Shown in pieces: positions 50,526 to 61,267 of a stretch of DNA of 64,000 bases. The notes below the pieces were generated by a model. It was not told the origin of the DNA. It saw nothing but the letters and a program-made list of their open reading frames with translations, and did no database searches. A program made the position numbers and the translations under genes. How positions within the stretch are numbered: the stretch's first letter is position 1; each line of letters starts with the position of its first letter. The stretch is from Kudoa neothunni (Eukaryota; Cnidaria): positions 4,030,001 through 4,094,000 of the forward strand of contig OZ199840.1 in the NCBI GenBank assembly GCA_964304625.1, given 5' to 3'.

Positions 50526-51010
50526 TCAATGTTTATCAACTAGGTTATCCAAAGTTTTAGTTAAGTGTTCCATGGTATTATTGCCAATGAAAGACTTGAT
50601 AGTTTTGCCGTCAGAGATAACAAGTATTGAAGGGACCGACATAATCTTAAAATTAACGTCAAAATTATTATCTTAAAAATTTAAAAACTTGGTATTCTTC
50701 AGCCAATTCATCATTCTTATCAACATCGACATCAAATAATGTCACTTTTCCGTTGTAACCGTCAATCAAATTCACAACTTTTGGAGTGAGTTGTTTGCAT
50801 GGTTGGCACCATCTATATAAAATACCAGTGAATCTCTACCGCACCAAAAGAATACGTTGCATGGAATTTAACAACCGAAATTCCTTTTGAATTAATAACA
50901 TCATGAGAAAACTGTTCCTTGGAAAGAATTTCTGTAGAGTTATGTCGTAAAAAGTTGTCCATAACTTTCTCAATTTTAAAATGGTTTATTCTATTGAAAA
51001 GCAGCCGCAT
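50526..51010 (-). CDS. TXN2-like: thioredoxin with WCQPC active site, probably organellar
   Basis: Small redox protein that would reduce protein disulfides. Three exons: 51010-50856, 50812-50689 and 50645-50526; phases agree; both introns are 43 bases; the product is 132 residues. Residues 1 to about 30 (MRLLFNRINHFKIEKVMDNF) are basic and free of acidic clusters at the start, as in a mitochondrial targeting sequence. The thioredoxin fold follows: VVKFHATWCQPC with the redox cysteines split from VVKFHA by the first intron, LFDVDVDKNDELAEEYQ, the cis-proline loop MSVPSILVISDGK, and FIGNN. The usual active site is WCGPC; here Gly is Gln. This is a known type of variation in thioredoxin-like proteins and may shift redox potential. 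Start at 51010 is chosen for the presequence; a downstream Met at residue 16 is possible. Confidence 0.88.
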
Positions 51011-52063
51011 TCCTCCAATTCAGGTGTTGATCACGTGATGACTGTCTTTGGGTATTCAATAGGGTTACACCGATATCGCACTTTTTAAAACGAGTACGAA
51101 TACTCCAAATTTCAGTACTCGCCGATATCGATACCCATTCCGATACCTTGTTCTACGAATGCCCAAATTTTTAGTCATTCAGAAAAAAGTTTTATTTCTC
51201 TAAAATTTACTGATCGTATTATCGGTCAGTAAAATATTGATTTTTTCAAATGTTTTGATATCCATTACATGGATAACTAGTTAATTTAATAAGGTAAAAA
51301 AATATTTAGCGCGATATTGGTATTTATTATTCATAAACATGTCAAACCATGAGTAATATATTTTATCAGATAATTAAATTGTTCGCTTGCCATATTTTTA
51401 AAGATACTAGCGCGAACTGCTCAGCGTTGCTTGGGGAAAGTTTCGCATAGAGACGTTTCTATATAACATTAAAAAAATATTATGTTTCAAATTGATTTAT
51501 AGAAGCAGTCAAACTAAATCTTTTTTAAGTATCATTCTTTGTCGATTTCGAAATTTAAATCATGATCATTTCTGTGCAGGAGTGTATCCAATCAATCCTA
51601 GCTTTTAATTAACAATTTCTTATCCCGGCACCAACACCAAACAATTTGAGGTCAGTGTCATATTTTCGTTCCCGGATTATTTAAACTCTCTTAAAGTCGA
51701 ATTCAGACTCAGCTCGGAAAATGTGTGCACCACTAACTTTTTAACAGATAAAAAATAGAAAAAGTAATAGAGATTAAGAAAACACAAGAAAATTAATTTT
51801 TATTTCTCAAATTAATATACTTTGATCCCCCATAAACTTTAATGCGCTTTTTTCAACAAACATTGAATTATTTTGTTTCTTTCTTAGCTATTATCTCAAA
51901 AGTTATTTATTGTTATTATTTAGATTTTTTACTATTGATATATAACAATTTTAAAAATAAACTTTTTGCAAATTTCATATAAGCATCTCATTTTTCATTA
52001 TAGAAAAATACTTTATAAACTTTTAGATATAGATATTAATGTAGTAAGATTTATTTTAGTTAA

Positions 52064-55000
52064 CCCTTCCGGTACCAACTGGGGTATTTAAGTGACCCCA
52101 TATTATCTATTTTGTTTCTAAATCCAAAAATCAGCTTCTGATAGTCTTCAAAATTTCAGAATACCTCAATTACTATTATTTCGATATTTTGAGGAAAATA
52201 TTTTTTACAATATAATTAAATCTAATGAATAGATTCAAAAATAATACTAGAGTTAATTTTTAATGCATCGGATTAGTTTTCTAATGTTACATATTTGTTT
52301 TATAAATATCAAAAATAGCTTTATCACCCCGAAAATTTGATAATATCCGTTCTATTATATGAAAAAATGGTGCGCCTTTCTAAATATTACCGCCTCGCGG
52401 ATTAACGAGGATTAATCCGATTACGCCACGCGCTTAACATTTCTTGTGGATATTGAGGTAGCAATTGTTAAATAACTTTTTTTGAGACATCGGTAATATT
52501 TAGTATGAGACTAGACCAAACCATTGATGATGTTGAAAAACTTATTGAGGATTCTTCTTCTGTAGATAATGATAGTTGCTCAGAATACGAAATATCTGAA
52601 TCAGATGATTGTGTTATTAGTAATATAGATAGTGATGAAGATTTCCAAAGTGACGTTAAATTTTCTCAAGAAAACCCGAATAATGATTCTATTTTTTCTT
52701 CCCCGTCTGGTCTTGAGTGGTCCAAAAGAATTTGTTCGAAAACGAAAACTAAATCACACAACATCGTTACTTCATCCTCAGGCATTTTAGATGAGGCAAA
52801 CAATATAACGTCCATTTTTTATGCCTTTGAATTGTTTATGTCGGATGATATAATTAATGAGATAGTAAAATACAGTAACAAGTACTGCGAAGAAACTAAC
52901 CCAGAGACACACACGACAATAACTAAAAATGAAATAAAAGCATTTATAGGCATATTAATCGCTGCTGGGAGTTCAAATGGTAAGATGCTTGCTCATAGGA
53001 ATATGTGGGATGGTAGTCCATTATTCAAACAATTATTCTTCCCCACAGTGATGTCCAGAAACAGATTCACTTATATTTATAGAAAAATCCGTTTTGACGA
53101 TAAAGCAAATAGAATTTATCGGTTTCAAATTACAAACGACAAATTCGAACCTTGCCGCCAAATTTTCGATCTGTTTAATGAAAATTGCTTGAAATATTAT
53201 TCACCAGGCACGCATATTACAGTGGATGAAAGGTTAGTAAGGTTTAGGGGTAAATGTCCGTTTCGGGTATACATGAAGAGCAAGCCCGGACGATTCGGGA
53301 TCAAACTTTGGGTGGCTGCAGACGTAGAAACGTCATACCTATTAAACATTCAACCGTATACTGGGAAGATCGGTGGAACAAGGGAAATAAATCAGGCTGA
53401 AAATGTTGTCACAAGACTTGTCTCTCCATTTTATAGAACTGGCCGAGGAGTGACCGTAGACAACTTTTTTACATCCGTTTCTTTAGCCACGAAACTCTTC
53501 AAAGAGAACCTGGCATTGACAGGGACAATTAGGTCGAATAAACGCGATATCCCCAAAGAATTTTTAAAATCGCCACGCCGAGAGGTTTTCTCCTCTCTGT
53601 TCGGGTTTTCTGGTCATCTTTCACTTTCTTCCTATGTACCCAAAAAGAACTATGCGGTCAATATATTGTCTACCGAATTTCATGATTCTTCAACAGAAGG
53701 CACATATAGAAAAAGACCAACGGTGATTCTTCACTATAACAAAACCAAAGGTGGTGTTGATAATGGGGATAAAATGACCCAGTCATACTCCTGTTCGCGA
53801 CCTACTCGTAGATGGCCACTGAAGATTTTCATGGAGATCATTGATATGGCTGCGTTGAACGCATATATTATTTGGATCCAAAAAAATTCTGATTGGAAAA
53901 AAAAATGATCGTAGCAAGCTTCAGAAATTTATTCGCGAGCTTGCTATAGAATTGGCAATACCCAATGTAGCATATCGTCGTGAGAATTCCCATACTCTTC
54001 AATCTCACATAAAGTATGGTTTCCAATTTTTTGAAATCTCTACCAATAATGACGATTTGACGATGTCTGAATCAAATTCCACTCAGCAATCAAAGAGAAA
54101 TAGATGCCATTTTTGTCCTCGGAATAAGGATAAAAAATCCAGCCTGAGATGTTTCAACTGCCTCAAGTTTGTTTGCATAAAACATAGAGTAAAAAGAAAT
54201 ATTATTTATTGTTTGGATTGTACCGATTCTTTGGAATAAATCGTGTTAATATATTTTTTTATTCGGCATATGGTTGCAGATTATAAATTATACACAAATT
54301 TTCACTAGTAATTGAGTGCGATGTGTAATTCATTTTACGATCTCTAATGCATTATCATTTATGACATATACAATTTTGGTCTATTATAATAAATAAATTC
54401 TACCCAAGGCTCAACGGATTCACAATTTTTGAATTTATACACAGTCATGCCATTTGGGAGAAAAAATATCGGCCTGTTGAAAAAACGAATAAAATTAACC
54501 TCGCTACAGAGGAAAGAATAATTTTGTTTACAAAATAATTCTCTACTTTGAGAAATTTTACCAAATATGACTCGTAAAATTAAGAAAATATCTACATAAA
54601 AGTAAATATTCTAATTTCTGTTTTCGCTACTATTTTGCGAATTTCAAAAATAATAAAATAATGACAAGGCGAAAGTGATTTTGTTGTACAAATAAATATT
54701 AAAAATAATTACGTACAAATATGACAGATATGTTGAATATTATTTTTGGTGCCTTAAACACTGATGCTCAAATAATGCAAACTGAAGTCACTGCGCCATT
54801 CATTGTTTAAAAATATTATCATTTTGTGTATTATTCCATGGATGTAACTATTGACACGGCAAATAATATTTAGAGGTCACTAATTTTGGCTATATTTAAT
54901 TATTTATATCACATCGCTTCGCTTTTGCCTGTCAGAAATAATTAAATAGAGCAGATTTTAAACGATTAAATCTATACAAAGTTTGTGAGTAAGAGTCGCT

Positions 55001-55566
55001 GAGATAAAAAATTTATATTGAGTAAGCGTACATGCAGTTTATGACTAAATTTTGTGTCTATAGCATCTGCCTACTAAAATTTAGGAAATAATATAGATCA
55101 GCATTGGATAATAGAAGTCTTCGCTCATATAGCTTAAATTTGATCAAAGCGGCAATCACACCGATCCATCATTAGCTACGGATTCACCGACTTATACCGA
55201 AAAGCGATGAGTATTTAATTGCTGTGATGGTCATTATTTTTTCTAATTATTCTTAATTTTTTGATCATTAGTCTTCCATATATCCTGTTTCGGCATAAAA
55301 CTGATAATATTTGCTATTTATGCTACATTTTGATGCATTTGTATCATTGTCTGTGCAATGGTTTTCGTAATGAACAAAATGATTTATGTATAGGTCAAGT
55401 AATAAAAACTAATTTTATTGGGCATGAATTATCATATTTTTGTCTCTTATTTTTGGTGAAATAGTTTCTAGCAGATTGAACAAGTTTAAGGTGTAATTCG
55501 GCTGGGGTACGTTAGTGACCCCAGTTGGTCACCCACGTTCTGTTATCGTAGTTGGTACAGGAAGGG
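52064..55566 (+). mobile_element. piggyBac transposon, nearly intact
   Basis: Exact TTAA duplications (52060-52063 and 55567-55570) flank the inverted ends CCCTTCCGGTACCAAC and GTTGGTACAGGAAGGG (15 of 16 pair). ACTGGGGTATTTAAGTGACCCC just inside the left end mirrors CTGGGGTACGTTAGTGACCCC near the right, a subterminal palindrome. The length is 3,503 bases; about 1.26 kb after the stop codon is non-coding. Confidence 0.95.
52505..54239 (+). CDS. piggyBac transposase, one frame slip
   Basis: Cuts and pastes at TTAA. ATG at 52505 opens 467 residues; the frame then shifts at a run of nine A (53897-53905) and continues to 54239. With eight A the two parts join as DWKKND and give about 578 residues, normal for the family. 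An acidic N-terminus precedes the catalytic domain. The three aspartates are present: D241 (ITVDERL), D319 (VTVDNFFTS) and D419 (TKGGVDNGDKM). The second part carries the conserved IRELAIELAIPNVAYR helix and a C-terminal cysteine-rich domain (CHFCPRNKDKK, CFNCLKFVCIKH, CLDC) of the type that binds the element's ends. The slip may be a sequencing error, a real mutation or slippage during expression. All key residues are intact, so recent activity is likely. A domesticated host gene is unlikely because the ends and TTAA sites are present. Confidence 0.93.
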
Positions 55567-55634
55567 TTAATAATTGTTTTAATAGATTTTTTATTAGAAA
55601 TTAAAAAATTATTCAGTATTTATTATAATTATTC

Positions 55635-55664
55635 ATTATCCTAATTTTTAAAAATTAGGATAAT
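55635..55664. repeat. perfect 30-base palindrome
   Basis: ATTATCCTAATTTTT is followed directly by its exact complement AAAAATTAGGATAAT. It lies 65 bases right of the piggyBac TTAA, in a part of copy B not seen in copy A. Confidence 0.9.
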
Positions 55665-56592
55665 TTTTTTACCTTGAAGAATGTGTAAACCACTGGAAAA
55701 AAAATTCCTAACAAACACAAAAATCGGCAAAATATACGAATTGAGAATATTTTAAGATGTCAACACAATATGTTTATGATTATTATTTTTATCGGTACAT
55801 ATATAATTCGTTAAAACTAATAATTTTATAGAAATAACAATTTTCTCGTTTTTTTATAACTAAATTTTTACGTTTATCGAATGCTACACTAAACACACAT
55901 GTAAGAATTCTTCCTAAAAAGTAATAGCTTAGTATAATCTGTCTTTAGTTATTTCTCTATTGAAATTAAATGTTGATTAATTATTAAAAAAACACATCAG
56001 CTCCAAGCAAATTAAGAAAATATATTTAGAGAGCACGTGGTTGTCTTCTCGCTTTTAAACTGTTCGTGCTTAACCCCTGGAAAAATCTGTGTAATTAAAT
56101 ATGATATTGTAAAATTTGATTACATATGGTAAAAAATATGAAATAGAACCAATTTATGAAGGATTATCGAAACAAATTAGAGATCAATCCAATGTTGAAA
56201 AAAAGATGGAGATTACACGTGTATCCGACCGCGATCGGATGAAAAATTCTTATATTTTATTATCAAAAATCGTGAAAACATGCGAAAGAGGACGTTTTTT
56301 AGGTTCCGCGTACTTTATCATTACCTGATATTTTATTAACAGGCCAATGAATATTTCAAACCTAATATGTTTTTTGTATTATTCAATGGTGAAATGCGTA
56401 AAGATTTATAAAAATATAAAAATAATTTTAAAAAGCCAATTTAAAGATACCTGGATACATTTTAATTTAATTTGACACACTATTCTTCATTATATATTGG
56501 TTTTAGAATACGAAATTCTATTGGTATCGGTACCTTTGGCGAATATCGAGTATTGCTCCAAAGTTGGTATCGGGGCAACCTTAGTATTTAAT

Positions 56593-56919
56593 CAATAAAC
56601 TCCAATGTGATGACTAGTCAAAAATTATCCGATTATCTATCTCTATAATTGATAACATAGAACTAATTCATCTCAATAGAATAAACTATTAAAGTCTATA
56701 AACCAAGGTACAATAACAAAGATTTCCTAGTTTGCAAGCAAAATAATTAAATTTCTATCCTAATTAACAATCAAAAAAGAACGAATATTTTAAATCTAGT
56801 TAAAATTCGGAACAATTACTAAATTTCAGCGATAGTTAGAATAAACTGATTAGTTTTAGAAAAAAAAACTCTTCTCTATTCATATACAGAAAATTCATAC
56901 AAGTAATTTATGTAATTAT
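56593..56919. other. intergenic, 3' flank of LSM4
   Basis: AT-rich, nothing recognised. Confidence 0.35.
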
Positions 56920-57463
56920 TTATTCTGATGGGTTGGTGGTAGCAGTAGATGGTGGTTTGGAGGCTTTATTAAACTGGCTTCTATGTCTAGCGCTTCTGTC
57001 TTCTCGCATATGCTTCATTATCTAAAAAGCAATAGGAATAACTCAAAATTGTTAAATGTGAAATTACATCCTCGGGTATTCTCATATATTTTATTGAGCT
57101 CCCCTTTATATAACATTCGCCAAGTTTCCAAAATTTGTCGCCATTCTATTATTATGGAGTAGAATAAGTAAGGTTTGGAGTTATGTATAATTTTTTCATA
57201 CTTTTGAGGTGCAGATAACGTCTTTAAGATAGACATTCATCCATGTATCACATGAAACCAAATGGCCATTATAAGTTTCACCATTCTTCAATTCGACCAT
57301 CTATAAATACGAATACAATTCCATAACCAATAAATCAAGGCGATTATTGCATAAGATGAAGAAAAAATAACCATAGGGTAGGTTTGTGATGCTCTTATTA
57401 CTGATAGAGGCAGCTAAAAACATTTTACAATTGGAGCATATGTGATCTTTGACTTACAACCAT
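56920..57463 (-). CDS. LSM4: LSM4, U6 snRNA-associated Sm-like protein, 5 exons
   Basis: Subunit of the LSM2-8 ring on U6 snRNA and the LSM1-7 ring in mRNA decay. Exons 57463-57461 (ATG alone), 57413-57372, 57300-57202, 57145-57068 and 57021-56920; all GT-AG; phases agree; 107 residues. The protein begins [15 protein letters not shown], then [20 protein letters not shown] (Sm1 motif), [32 protein letters not shown] (Sm2 motif) and [14 protein letters not shown]. The Sm fold is complete and matches LSM4 specifically. The usual long Arg-Gly-rich tail is replaced by a 25-residue Ser/Thr/Pro/Asn end ([15 protein letters not shown]). As in CCDC130, the first intron follows the ATG directly. The frame has no slip. 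Confidence 0.94.
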
Positions 57464-57902
57464 ATCTTCCTAGTGTTTTTGGCAACGATGTTTGCGCTTG
57501 CGCGACATAGGAAATATAATTTGTTACTTTTAGTCGTTAAGCCTAAAATAATTATCATTTAATAGGGTCAATATTCTTGGAATATTTTTCTTTTTTAATG
57601 TGAATTGAAAATTTCAAAGTAATAATTGCAATTAATAATTCGTAGCTTAAAAATTTATTTTGTTGTTATTGGAATTATTAAATTATTTATGGCATATTAA
57701 GCCAATCTAATTCCTTATATAATTATTTTTGAGTTAGAAAAAAATTTTAACCCGTATTTTTGCAAAATATTTTATTATTTCCCCAAATTAACGATTTCCC
57801 GAATGACCAAAGTTGGATTGATACTCACCCACACATGAGGTTTTCCTGTTGTTTTGGCATGCAGAAACTTTTAGCACCTTTATTAGCTTTAATTAATTTT
57901 TA
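57464..57902. other. 5' flank of LSM4
   Basis: Presumed promoter and leader of LSM4; no specific site recognised. Confidence 0.35.
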
Positions 57903-58877
57903 GGCTATTCTTTACATAAAGGGACTGTAGTTGGAAACTTTCATCACACATTCGGGAAATGGAAAACGTTGGGAGAAATTTTGATTTAGAAAATAACGAT
58001 TCCATCAGTATGATAGGTATAATTTATATTATTAAAATTTTTAAAAATCTTGGCCTGATTTCGTCAGCGAAAAAAATGAATATGTGGGACGATGATGCAT
58101 CTCATATGAAATGAAAGTTGTCAATATCTGTTTTTTTGAAATCCTTTTTGTTTAAAAAACAAAATTTATGAGTTGGTTTAATTTATCAGAATTCCAAACT
58201 GCCGCAGTGGAAACTATTTGTATTTTTCCTCGTAAAATTTCACCTTGTTAAGGTTATCTGCGATGAAGTACAAAAGCATATCAAAATTCTTTCTTCAAAG
58301 ACTATAAGTGATTGAAATGAATTGTGAAGAAGTATTCTTACATTGAAGATTACGGACGAACGTAAAAAAGTTGGCGGTAGAAATGCTGTTGTCCAGACCG
58401 ATGAAACTGAGGCGATAAAGGGAAACATGTTTAATTATTCGTGGAGTACATGAGTAAGATGAATGGTTGTTCAAAAATCCCAAGAGAAGAGGCAATTCTG
58501 TCCATGAACAAATTGTTCTTAATAACATGGAAGAGAATTCTATGATCTTGTCAGTTTAATAAAGAGGCTACAATCGTCTTAATAATGTATGATTTTGTCA
58601 CAAATATTCGTTTGTTTTCAGTGTTGGTGTGCATACAAATAAAATCGAAACTAGATAGGGGGGTTTTAAAAGAGGATGCCGGATAATTGCTAATTAAAAT
58701 GAAGAGTCATTACATGACTTCATATCAAAGTTTATGTGCCGTAAAAATATAAGGAAATCAAATTTAGTATCTTCTTCAAATAAATAATGAAGAATTATTT
58801 AATATAATTTATTGTGTTGTTTTGGTACGACTATACCCCGCATTTTTCGAGTACAATCTGTTATGTAAAGGATAACC
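57903..58877 (+). mobile_element. Merlin-like (IS1595/ISXO2-type) transposon relic
   Basis: The plus strand at about 58600-58740 reads GVHTNKIETR, stop, GGFKRGCR and later HDFISKFMCRKN, the C-terminal signature of DDE transposases of the IS1595/Merlin type (HTN.IE..W..lKR). At about 58345-58410 KKVGGRNAVVQTDETEAIKG resembles their first aspartate region (VGG..VVQIDE). A likely N-terminus (MENVGRNFDLENN) starts at 57960. Two stops in the C-terminal frame and loss of the middle part show decay. GGCTATTCTTTACATAA (57903) and the inverse of GGTTATCCTTTAC..TAA (58877) pair at 15 of 17 and may be the ends. No target duplication was confirmed. Confidence 0.6.
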
Positions 58878-60419
58878 ACAAGCGTTAAAACTTTAAAATA
58901 TTTTTTAATTCTAATGCCACACAATTTATACGCGGTGAATCACTAGATTTCAAGTGTGACAAATATTTTTGCTTGTTTCATAATTATTTGTGTCAGTTTA
59001 ATTAATGTGTGATCAAGGTTTTATTCAGATGAATGGAATATAAATTTAACTTAATACTTTATAGAGATATCAACTACAAATTCTTAACTGAGGTATAAAT
59101 CAAAATTACGTGTTTCTTATTCGCATTAAAATCTAACATGATAATAATTGAATCAATCTTTATTCAATGTCAATATAATAAATCAGTACGTTCGCTGAAT
59201 GTAGTCAAAAAATTATTAGCAGTCTTCACAAAAAATGCAGTGAACATATAATAGTACATATAACACCTTGCATTTTTATACTTATTTTATCAAATTGAAG
59301 TTTGTAAGAGAGTGAAAAGTTATAACTTTAACATATTTTCAAAGTTATGGCTATTTGTAAGAGCATGTTTCATATCGAACTGTGGATGCATGCGCGTTGC
59401 CGTTTTATTCTAAAAAATCTTATTTATAGGTAATATATGCATTTTATACCTTAGAACCCGCTATGTTTAATTATGCTCGCCAAATAATTGTGCTCCTATG
59501 GGTTATATATAATTAAATATCGCACGAATTAGACCTGCCTTAATATTATGAAAAAAGGCACTTCCATTTTTTCTGAAATGGAGATTTTTTACGTGGCAAC
59601 TAATGTTTTGTTTAACTTTTTTATCATGTTTACTGCAAAACAAATTATATCGCATCATTGTCAATTTACTTTTTGATGTTTCTCGATCAAACTCCACATA
59701 TTAATAATTTGATACCATACACAATATTAAACTATATTTTCATTGTTATAAATTAAGTTTGTCGTTTCATGTTTCATGATCCATAAAACTTTTTAAAGAT
59801 ATTTAAAGCAGCACTTACCGATTCATTTTAGTTTCCGCACCCTAACAACATATAAGGACGACTCCGCGTCCCTTCTCAAAAAAGAGATTTAAAAATGGAT
59901 CTATTTTTTGGCGGGAAATATCTCTACTAAAATTATATTAACAAGAAAGAGACCGTCGATTTTGACTAGAGAACGGATGTAAATAAAATAAATGCAACCG
60001 ATAATAAATTAAATGTTTTGACTTTTTTCGTCTTCTTTGGACAAAAATTAGGACAACCGGGAATTTAAAAAAGTTGAAGGTATGCGCAAATCATAATTTA
60101 TAAATGAACTAGAGATTTAATATTTTAGTGAAAATATCAAATGAAAATAATGACGCTGGTGCCAAATGTTGGATATTGTAGTTTTGTATTATAAATTAAA
60201 AATCGAATGAAGAGAATAAACATATGACCAAATCACGAATGTATAATTTTAGTTTTTATAATTATTGAGTGCACATTGACTTAAGTTGAATTCTTACTTG
60301 CATTATGGTTTACTTACAAAAATAAAAAGTACAATTTTTAATAATTCAGTCCATTTTAAAATACTTTTTAAGTCGTCCATCTTATCCATTAAAATTGAAT
60401 ATTTTATGATTCTCTACAT
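58878..60419. other. intergenic, nothing recognised
   Basis: AT-rich, no gene or repeat identified. Confidence 0.35.
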
Positions 60420-61267
60420 TAAGACGAAGATTCGAATTAAATAATTTAGTTACAAATGATAAAGAAATAAATTATCATTTTTATTTCATACAAAAATAAA
60501 TAGAACATAATATATTGAAAATAAATTAATTTCCAATAAAATTCATCAAATAATTTTTCCTGGACAATATGGCAATATGGCATAGTGGTGTTAGGTCGAG
60601 ATCGCATATCTTGGGGTTGCGAGTTTGAAGCCTAGTCCGGGCGCTCCTGTACTCCTAATCCTAAATTAAGTATGAAGGTTGCAGCTGTAGTAATCGCACG
60701 GATATGCGATTTATCGTGACCTTGCTTGCATCTGGGAGGGGTGTCTGGCGGAAGGGGAGAACTCGGGCGCTCATAAACTCATAAACGCCGGGGTACAGTG
60801 ACGAAATACAACCCAGTAGGGGGTATCCGTAGAGCCGACTCCCCAATTCAAAAGACTGTCCCAGACTAGTTTTGGGTTAATCCAGGGTATAGTTGAGTGG
60901 TGGTTGCTCAGAAGCGACGATGCCTAGTGGGTTAAAATCACACACTACCGCATAAATGTAAGTCGTCTTAATATGACGCTGCGATGCCTAAAGCGTAAAT
61001 GGAGAAGGTCTAACCAACTCGAACTTCACAACCTAACAAGTTGCGTCAGGGATTCGATCTTGTAAACAAAAAAAACTTGTTTATCAAATTTATTTCAACT
61101 TCGATTTTGCAAGAATCACACATGATATATTTTCGAGGAGGTTCAGATTATTTAAAATCATACATTACGTAAAAAGTACGATCGATCGTACGATTTTTTC
61201 ATTGACTCAAGGTGTGAGTCTCTGACCCTTGGATGGTCCGAGAACCCCCCCCCATTGGGAAGTCCTG
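60420..61267 (-). mobile_element. hAT-like repeat family X, copy with SINE insertion
   Basis: On the minus strand it starts CAGGACTTCCCAATGGGGG at 61267 and follows the copy at 41963 through TCAGAGACTCACACC and ATATCATGTGTGATTC. It is then broken by about 525 bases of SINE and resumes with ATTTGATGAATTTTA. The left limit is approximate. Confidence 0.7.
60556..61080 (+). mobile_element. tRNA-derived SINE
   Basis: The head carries an A box TGGCATAGTGG (60578-60588, matching TGGCNNAGTGG) and a B box AGTTTGAAGCC (60622-60632, 8 of 11 to GGTTCGANTCC) at tRNA spacing, so RNA polymerase III promotion is likely. The body is much less AT-rich than its surroundings. It ends near an A-rich stretch (AAACAAAAAAAAC) at about 61065. 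Comparison with the empty site at 42150 sets its limits to within about 10 bases. The short flanking repeat (ATCAAAT on both sides) may be the target duplication. Confidence 0.7.

Larger units (their letters stand above)
51840..56330. mobile_element. unclassified inverted-repeat element, copy B, split by piggyBac
   Basis: The minus strand of 56330-55680 matches 45930-46650 of copy A. On the other side of the piggyBac the minus strand of about 52050-51845 matches about 46800-46975 (AATAACTTYTGAG, GAAACAAAATAATTCAAT). The end near 56330 reads CCGCGTACTTTATCATTACC. The other terminal repeat is missing or unrecognisable, so this copy is truncated. The match across the gap proves the piggyBac inserted later. 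Confidence 0.75.
51060..56583. mobile_element. hAT-like element, outer layer of a three-deep nest
   Basis: Left end TAGGGTTACACCGATA and right end, inverted, TAAGGTTGCCCCGATA agree at 13 of 16. Both are flanked by GTATTCAA / GTATTTAA (7 of 8), an 8-base target duplication. CGATAYCGATACC-type repeats follow inside each end. Inside lie inverted-repeat element copy B and, within that, the piggyBac 52064-55566. No hAT transposase was recognised in what remains. Confidence 0.8.
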
